Assembly: GCF_947259345.1 (NCBI RefSeq) | Contig: NZ_CAMYLS010000019.1 | Span: 124,001 to 188,000, forward strand | DNA from: an uncultured Maricaulis sp. | GTDB taxonomy: Bacteria; Pseudomonadota; Alphaproteobacteria; Caulobacterales; Maricaulaceae | Length of the DNA: 64,000 bases | Reading direction: 5' to 3' | Shown: positions 59,046-64,000 of the stretch, one piece after another | Layout: the number at the start of each line of letters is the position of its first letter | Position numbering within the stretch: the first letter of the stretch is position 1 | Notes under the pieces: model-generated | Seen by the model: only the letters and a program-made list of their open reading frames with translations | Database searches by the model: none | What the model was told of the DNA's origin: nothing | Made by a program: the position numbers and the translations under genes

Positions 59046-60191
59046 GTGCGCGTATTTTCAGCCTTTGTTTTCCTCATCTCGCTTTTGGTTTCGGCGCCGC
59101 TCCAGGCGCAGACCACCTACCAGACCGAAGCCAGTCACGCGGCCATTCTCGACGCGGAGACCGGTGAGGTTCTGTATTCACTCAACGGTGATGAGGCCAT
59201 GCCACCGGCCTCGATGAGCAAGATGATGACCGTGTTGATGGTGCTTGAGGCGCTGGAGGCCGGGTCTTTGTCGCTGGATGACGAGTTGCCGGTCTCCGAA
59301 CATGCCTGGCGGACCGGTGGTGCTGCGTCCGGCTCCTCGACCATGTTCCTGGAGGTGAATTCGCGGGCCCGCGTCGAGGATTTGCTGCGCGGCGTAATCA
59401 TCCAGTCCGGCAATGATGCCTGCATCGTGTTGGCAGAAGCCCTTGGCGGGACAGAAGAAGCCTTTGCCGACATGATGACGGATCGCGCACACGAGCTCGG
59501 CCTGACATCGGCGAGCTTCGCCAATGCCACCGGCTGGCCGGACCCTGACCATCGCATCAGTGCTATTGATCTCGCCCGGCTGGCCCGCATCCTGATCGAA
59601 GACCACCCCGAGTATTACGGGATCTGGGCCGAACGCGAGTTCACCTATAACGGCATCCGCCAATACAATCGCAATCCGCTTCTGGGCGTCTTCTCCGGCG
59701 CGGATGGCCTGAAAACCGGGCATACCGAGGAAAGCGGCTACGGCTTGGTCGGATCGGCCGAGCGTGATGGTGAGCGCCGCATCATTGTCTTCAACGGCAT
59801 GGACTCGAACGCGGCACGCGCCACCGAGGCCGAGCGCATGATGCGCGCCGCTCTGAGTGATTACAGCCTCTATCGCCTGTTTGAGGCGGGCGACGCGGTC
59901 GACCACCGGGCCGAGGTCTTCATGGGCGACACCGAAACCGTCGCGCTTCGGGTTGCAAGCGACGTCACCGCCGGCCTGCACCGCCGGGCACGTCGCGACT
60001 TGACCGTAACCGTCAGCTATGATGGGCCGCTTGTCGCCCCGATCCAGGAGGGTGATGTGGTCGGCTCTCTGATCGTTGAAGCGCCGGATTATGACGCCCG
60101 GGAATATGATCTCGTGGCCGCCGAAAGCGTCGCCGAGAAGGGTCTGATCGGGCGGATCGGCGCGGCCATAGTCCATATGCTGCGAGGCTGA
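59046..60191 (+). CDS. D-alanyl-D-alanine carboxypeptidase (DacC/PBP5-6 family)
   Basis: A 381-residue penicillin-binding protein with a signal peptide (cleavage near LQAQ). The active-site motifs are SMSK (about 57-60), SGN in IIQSGNDACIV (about 119), and KTG in DGLKTGHTEESGYGL (about 221). A C-terminal PBP5-type domain follows, ending with a possible amphipathic anchor GLIGRIGAAIVHMLRG. GTG 59046 is preceded by AGGGAG. It trims the terminal D-Ala of peptidoglycan stem peptides. tmk starts 5 bp after its stop. Confidence 0.93.
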   Translation: MRVFSAFVFLISLLVSAPLQAQTTYQTEASHAAILDAETGEVLYSLNGDEAMPPASMSKMMTVLMVLEALEAGSLSLDDELPVSEHAWRTGGAASGSSTMFLEVNSRARVEDLLRGVIIQSGNDACIVLAEALGGTEEAFADMMTDRAHELGLTSASFANATGWPDPDHRISAIDLARLARILIEDHPEYYGIWAEREFTYNGIRQYNRNPLLGVFSGADGLKTGHTEESGYGLVGSAERDGERRIIVFNGMDSNAARATEAERMMRAALSDYSLYRLFEAGDAVDHRAEVFMGDTETVALRVASDVTAGLHRRARRDLTVTVSYDGPLVAPIQEGDVVGSLIVEAPDYDAREYDLVAAESVAEKGLIGRIGAAIVHMLRG

Positions 60192-60196
60192 CGGGT

Positions 60197-60832
60197 ATGG
60201 CCGGGGGGAAGTTCATCACGCTGGAAGGCGGCGAGGGCGCAGGCAAGACCACGCTCATCCGCGGTTTGACGCACGCGCTGGCCGATCGCGGGATTGATAC
60301 GGTCGTGACGCGCGAACCCGGGGGGACGCCGGGCGCTGAACTCCTGCGGGACCTTTTGCTCAACGGCGATGTCGAGCGCTGGTCGTCGCGGACGGAGGCC
60401 TTGCTCATGTATGCGGCCCGGGTCGATCATGTCGAACGCTGCATCAAACCGGCGCTGAACCGAGGCGCCTGGGTCCTGTGTGATCGTTTTGCTGATTCCA
60501 CGCGGGCCTATCAGGGGGTCGGCGGCGGCTTGTCGGCGGCGGAGCTGGCCGAGCTCCAGCACTTTTCACTGGGTGCGTTTCACGCGGATCTGACCTTGAT
60601 CGTCGACCTTGAGCCTGCGATCGGGCTCGAGCGAACGATAAAGCGCGGTGAAAAAATTACGCGGTTCGAGAAATTCGACGCCGATTATCATGAGCGCCTG
60701 CGCCAGGCCTTCCTCGATATTGCGGCCGAAGAGCCGCAGCGCTGTGTTGTGCTGGATGGCAGCCAGTCGCCGGAGGCGGTGCTCACCGCCGCGCTCGATA
60801 TGGTCAATGCACGCCTGTTTTCACCGGCATGA
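60197..60832 (+). CDS. tmk: Thymidylate kinase
   Basis: Phosphorylates dTMP to dTDP. The 211-residue protein has P-loop EGGEGAGKTTLIRGL (about 10-24), the TREPGGTPGAELLRDLLL substrate loop (about 39-56), and DRFADSTRAYQG (about 97-108). Its TGA overlaps the ATG of holB. It forms the usual dac-tmk-holB block of alphaproteobacteria. Confidence 0.95.
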   Translation: MAGGKFITLEGGEGAGKTTLIRGLTHALADRGIDTVVTREPGGTPGAELLRDLLLNGDVERWSSRTEALLMYAARVDHVERCIKPALNRGAWVLCDRFADSTRAYQGVGGGLSAAELAELQHFSLGAFHADLTLIVDLEPAIGLERTIKRGEKITRFEKFDADYHERLRQAFLDIAAEEPQRCVVLDGSQSPEAVLTAALDMVNARLFSPA

Positions 60833-61878
60833 GCACGGATCCCGATATCGGGTCCGACGTTCAGCCGGGCTGCCTCGCCCCGCGCGAGCGCTATGACTTG
60901 TTTGGGCATGAAGTGGCGGAAGAGGCGTTCGCCACTGCCTGGCAGAGCGGGCGACTGCACCATGCCTGGATGATCAGCGGGCCACGCGGTGTCGGCAAGG
61001 CCAGCCTTGCCTGGCGGGCCGCACGGCGCGTGCTGGGTGCCCGACCGATGCCGGAAGCCGGGCCATTGGGGGCCAGTGCCCAGGATCCGGTCTGCAAGCT
61101 GATCGAGTCCCAGGCCACGCCCGATCTCTTGCTATTGAGACGCCCTTGGGATGACAAGCGCAAGCGCTGGCGTGCCGAGATCACGGTCGAGGAAGCCCGG
61201 CGGGCGCCTCACTTCTTTGAAATGAGCTCCGGCGGCGGTGGCTGGCGCGTCTGTATCGTCGATTGCGCTGACGACATGAATAACAATGCCGCCAATGCCC
61301 TGTTGAAAACGCTGGAAGAGCCACCGCATCGCGGCGTGCTGTTTCTGGTCACCCATACGCCGGGGCGTTTGCCGGCCACCATTCGCTCACGCTGTCGCCG
61401 TTTGAGCCTGCGGGCTCCGTCTGCGGAAGCGACCGCCAGTTGGCTCGAGCAAACCGGCGCGGCGCCGGATACCGGTGCGGCGCTGGCGGCTGCGCGTCTC
61501 GCCGGCGGTGCACCGGGGCGGGCCCTGGCTCTGATCTCCGGCGGTGGTGTGGAGTTGGCGGCCGAGGTCAATCTTCTTGTGGATCGCGGTGCTGCGGCCA
61601 ATGATGCCGACATTCGCAAGATCGCCGAGCGCCTCAGCCTGAAGGGCCAGGAGGAGATGCGCGACCTGTTTTATGAAGTACTCGCCAACGCCATTCGCGC
61701 CCAGGCCCGCGACCGGGCCGAAGCCGGTCAGGACCCGACGGCCTGGCTGGACAGCTGGCGGGACCTCAATGCGCTTGTCCGCGATGCCAACGCGCTTTAT
61801 CTCGACCCCAGACAGACCCTCTTGAGCGCGCTTGGCCAGGTCCGCGATGTAGCGCGCAAGGAAAAGGCCCGCGCCTGA
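60829..61878 (+). CDS. holB: DNA polymerase III delta' subunit
   Basis: A 349-residue clamp-loader subunit. It has a Walker-A-like GPRGVGKASLAWR (about 44-56), the VEEARRAPHFFEMSS segment, NAANALLKTLEEPP (about 150-163) and the SRC sensor in ATIRSRCRRL. The usual zinc Cys cluster near residue 60-90 is not evident (a single VCKLIES Cys). It overlaps tmk by 4 bp, and tatD starts 2 bp after its stop. Confidence 0.93.
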   Translation: MSTDPDIGSDVQPGCLAPRERYDLFGHEVAEEAFATAWQSGRLHHAWMISGPRGVGKASLAWRAARRVLGARPMPEAGPLGASAQDPVCKLIESQATPDLLLLRRPWDDKRKRWRAEITVEEARRAPHFFEMSSGGGGWRVCIVDCADDMNNNAANALLKTLEEPPHRGVLFLVTHTPGRLPATIRSRCRRLSLRAPSAEATASWLEQTGAAPDTGAALAAARLAGGAPGRALALISGGGVELAAEVNLLVDRGAAANDADIRKIAERLSLKGQEEMRDLFYEVLANAIRAQARDRAEAGQDPTAWLDSWRDLNALVRDANALYLDPRQTLLSALGQVRDVARKEKARA

Positions 61879-61880
61879 GC

Positions 61881-62663
61881 ATGTATATCGACAGCCACGT
61901 CAATCTGCATGGCGAGCAGTTCGCCGAAGATCTCGATGCCGTGATCGAGCGGGCGAGGGTGGCGGGCGTCGGCCGAATGATCACGATCTGCTGCCAATTG
62001 ACTGATTTCGAAGCGGTGTCGGCGATCGCCGAGGCGCATGACGATATCTGGTGCACGATCGGCGCCCATCCGCACCACGCCAAGGACCGTCCCGACATCA
62101 CCGCTGACGAGCTGATAGAGATCGCGCAGCATCCCAAGGTCGTCGGAATCGGTGAAACCGGGCTTGATTTCCACTATGGGTATTCGCCCAAAGAGATGCA
62201 ATTACAATCTCTTACCTCCCATATTGAAGCCGCCCGCCGGGCCGATTTGCCGCTCATTCTGCATACGCGCGAAGCCGATGAGGCGATGGCGGATCTGCTC
62301 GAGGAGGAAATGGGGAAGGGGGCCTTCCGCCCCTTGTTGCACTGTTATACCGGCGGGGCTGAACTGGCCCATCGGGCTTCCAAGCTCGGTGCTTATTTCG
62401 CGGCGTCAGGCATTATCACCTTCAAGAAGGCCGAGGATGTCCGCGCCGTGTTTCGCGACGAGGTCGCTGATGACCGCGTCATCGTCGAGACCGATTGTCC
62501 CTATCTCGCGCCAGTCCCGCACAGAGGCAAGCGCTGCGAACCGGCATTCCTGCCGGATGTTGCGCATGGCCTGGCCCAGGTGAAGGGTTGGACCGATGAG
62601 GAATGTGCGACGCGCACCACCGAGAATTTCTTCCGGCTGTTTGACCGGGTTCCGAGGCCATGA
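61881..62663 (+). CDS. TatD-family metal-dependent hydrolase / DNase
   Basis: A 260-residue TIM-barrel protein. It has IGAHPHHA (about 54-61), VVGIGETGLDFHYGYSP (about 87-103) with the metal Glu, LPLILHTREADEAM, LLHCYTGG and VETDCPYLAP. The first metal motif is read DSHVNLHG, with Asn8 where the usual HxH second His stands. It overlaps the next gene by 4 bp (ATGA). In many alphaproteobacteria metG lies between holB and tatD; it is absent here. Confidence 0.92.
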   Translation: MYIDSHVNLHGEQFAEDLDAVIERARVAGVGRMITICCQLTDFEAVSAIAEAHDDIWCTIGAHPHHAKDRPDITADELIEIAQHPKVVGIGETGLDFHYGYSPKEMQLQSLTSHIEAARRADLPLILHTREADEAMADLLEEEMGKGAFRPLLHCYTGGAELAHRASKLGAYFAASGIITFKKAEDVRAVFRDEVADDRVIVETDCPYLAPVPHRGKRCEPAFLPDVAHGLAQVKGWTDEECATRTTENFFRLFDRVPRP

Positions 62664-63511
62664 CCGCGATCACCCGTCTGACGCTGCTCGGAACCGGATC
62701 ATCCGGCGGTGTTCCGCGGGCCAATGGGGATTGGGGAGCCTGCGATCCGTCCAATCCGAAGAACCGTCGCCGACGGTGTGCGGCCCTGATCGAGTACGCA
62801 GCCAGTGAATCCGATCTTGCAGACGGCGAGGCTGTCACACGCGTCGTGATTGATACATCGCCGGATTTCCGCGAGCAGATGCTGTCTGCCGGGGTCCGGC
62901 GCATTGATGGCGTGGTGATGACCCATGACCATGCCGACCAGACGCACGGCATCGACGACCTGCGTGCCTTCGCCTATCTCCAGCGCCAACGGATACCGGT
63001 CTGGATGGACAAGCCGACCGCTGACAGCCTGAGCAATCGCTTCAGCTATACATTTCAGGCGCCACCGGGATCGGGTTATCCGCCGATCCTTGACCTGAAA
63101 GCGATGCCCGCGTGCGGTGACACGCTTTCAATTGAAGGGCCGGGCGGTCCAATCGCGATCATTCCGTTCGACCAGGAACATGGACGGATACGATCTCTGG
63201 GATTTCGGATTGGGGAGCTGGCGTATTCAGCCGACATCAATCGCTTGCCCGATGAGAGCGCGGACATCCTGTCCGGCATCCGGTGCTGGGTGGTTGACGC
63301 ATTGCGGGACGAACCGCACCCGACGCATTTCAATATCGACGATGCGCTCGCGGCGATCGACCGGGTCAGCGTTCCGGAGGCCGTTCTCACCAATCTCCAT
63401 ATCACGCTTGATCATGGTGCGCTTGCCGAGCGTTTGCCGGACGGAGTCCGTCCCGCGCATGACGGGCTCGCTATCGAGGTTCGAAACGGGTCGGTTTCTA
63501 TCCGCGGCTGA
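62660..63511 (+). CDS. MBL-fold metallo-hydrolase (PhnP-like)
   Basis: A 283-residue beta-lactamase-fold hydrolase. It opens LTLLGTGSSGGVPRANGDWG, with a Cys-containing loop (WGACDPSNPKNRRRRCA) that in PhnP holds a structural zinc. The metal motif is THDHADQTHGIDDLRAF (about 92-108), and LHITLDH provides the late His. PhnP relatives are cyclic phosphodiesterases. It ends the dac-tmk-holB-tatD-MBL operon, with ATGA coupling to tatD. Confidence 0.92.
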   Translation: MTAITRLTLLGTGSSGGVPRANGDWGACDPSNPKNRRRRCAALIEYAASESDLADGEAVTRVVIDTSPDFREQMLSAGVRRIDGVVMTHDHADQTHGIDDLRAFAYLQRQRIPVWMDKPTADSLSNRFSYTFQAPPGSGYPPILDLKAMPACGDTLSIEGPGGPIAIIPFDQEHGRIRSLGFRIGELAYSADINRLPDESADILSGIRCWVVDALRDEPHPTHFNIDDALAAIDRVSVPEAVLTNLHITLDHGALAERLPDGVRPAHDGLAIEVRNGSVSIRG

Positions 63512-63830
63512 CTGCGACAGATCAGGTGGTGTGCTGCAGCAGCACCGGCGTACCGTACCATTTATTTCTCATAATATTTATTATGCGTGCTATTGATGTT
63601 GCGTTGCGACGCAATTCACGGATCGGTCGCCTTCTATAGAGTTCGAAAAAGCGCACTACTTTCAGGTGCCTTATTCAATTGTCTCAAGCTTCGTCTTATT
63701 CGAATTTTCGTTCGCGTGGTATGAGAGGTGAAATTTCCATCCTGCTTTAAGTATCTCTGACGGGCTTACATGGCAGCAAATCGGATTATGGTCAGCCCGA
63801 TCAAATTCGCGTCTGCCATCGGAGCTCGAC
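63512..63830. other. 319-bp AT-rich intergenic region with two inverted repeats
   Basis: No gene is supported here. Perfect inverted repeats lie at 63570-63585 (CATAATA-TT-TATTATG) and 63599-63614 (TTGCGT-TGCG-ACGCAA). A GC stem GTGCT/AGCAC at about 63530-63544 is a weak end signal for the MBL operon. The region should hold the mazG promoter; the AT-rich palindromes could be operator sites or a small RNA. Confidence 0.4.
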
Positions 63831-64000
63831 ATGTCCGCGCCGCCAGAAACCCTGCCCCCGATCGATCGCCTTCTCGCCATCATGACGAAGCTCCGCGATC
63901 CCGATGGCGGCTGCCCTTGGGATCTCGAACAGGATTTCGCGAGTATCGCGCCCTACACGATCGAGGAAGCCTATGAAGTCGCCGATGCGATCGAGCGAAA
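63831..64000 (+). CDS. mazG: Nucleoside triphosphate pyrophosphohydrolase MazG (partial, 5' end)
   Basis: Only 56 complete codons (57 with the interrupted last one) are in the window. They match the MazG N-terminus: [20 protein letters not shown] then [18 protein letters not shown], whose Glu residues bind magnesium. It hydrolyses NTPs and dNTPs, and lowers ppGpp in some bacteria. GGAG lies 6 bp before ATG 63831. Confidence 0.93.
   Translation, partial: MSAPPETLPPIDRLLAIMTKLRDPDGGCPWDLEQDFASIAPYTIEEAYEVADAIER

Noticed and set aside
1..64000. CRISPR arrays, rRNA genes and insertion sequences
   Set aside because: No regularly spaced repeats, rRNA-like stretches or transposase genes were found on reading the window.

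Overview
The window is GC-rich DNA from an alphaproteobacterium, most likely a stalked or dimorphic marine member of the Caulobacterales/Maricaulales (Maricaulis-like). This is inferred from gene content and order: an NDUFS4-type complex I accessory protein, SdhE next to mfd and recG, a PopA/PleD-like REC-REC-GGDEF protein, a CC0125/CC1285-type lipoprotein, and a class I PHA synthase. Genes are packed tightly, with many ATGA overlaps and convergent pairs that share stop codons. No species name can be proved from the sequence alone.

Layout. 1-5.9 kb: PHA synthase (runs off the left edge), a small lipoprotein, glpX, recJ, tRNA-Glu and a QueD-like protein. 6-8 kb: a double cold-shock-domain protein behind a long AT-rich leader, a DUF192 protein, tRNA-Pro, an NDUFS4-like subunit and tRNA-Arg. 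8-11 kb: the sulfur amino-acid operon cysK-sseA-metC, read on the minus strand. 11-16 kb: a DUF6134 protein, photolyase, kdsA, a DUF3089 hydrolase-like protein that lacks its serine, and a DUF502 membrane protein. 16-24 kb: recG, sdhE, mfd, a frame-disrupted small membrane protein and a PopA-like c-di-GMP receptor candidate. 24-30 kb: a CaiB/AMACR-type CoA transferase, a pentapeptide-repeat protein, a candidate small RNA with a strong terminator, a WYL regulator, a YihY protein and 3-oxoacid CoA transferase A and B. 30-34.5 kb: an RND efflux permease and its adaptor. 34.5-39 kb: L-serine dehydratase, a lone Lrp ligand-binding domain and the tryptophan catabolic operon kynA-kynB-kynU. 39-46 kb: a HupE-like membrane protein, an M2 (ACE-like) lipoprotein peptidase, an M14 carboxypeptidase with a DUF188 protein, a DoxX-like protein and msrP-msrQ.

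45.9-49.4 kb holds a translationally coupled trio: a GNAT-nitrilase fusion, a second GNAT, and a RimK-like ATP-grasp enzyme with an N-terminal helical domain. No product is known to me, and this is the best candidate for an undescribed biosynthetic or peptide-modifying system. 49.5-53 kb has an entericidin-like peptide, and an exported cytochrome c / truncated hemoglobin / DUF3034 operon divergent from an ECF sigma factor and its RskA-like anti-sigma factor.

53.07-57.80 kb is a small integrated element. It is bounded by a 14-bp direct repeat that is also the 3' end of tRNA-Ser(TGA). It encodes a P4-type tyrosine integrase, an excisionase-like protein, several small DNA-binding or unknown proteins and one lipoprotein cargo gene. 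Integrase arm-site-like 9-mers, phased at exactly 12 bp, lie near both ends. The cargo gene is flanked by 18-bp near-identical repeats and sits beside a broken gene.

58-64 kb returns to core genes: an RlpA-SPOR lipoprotein, a D,D-carboxypeptidase, tmk, holB, tatD, a PhnP-like MBL protein and the start of mazG (runs off the right edge).
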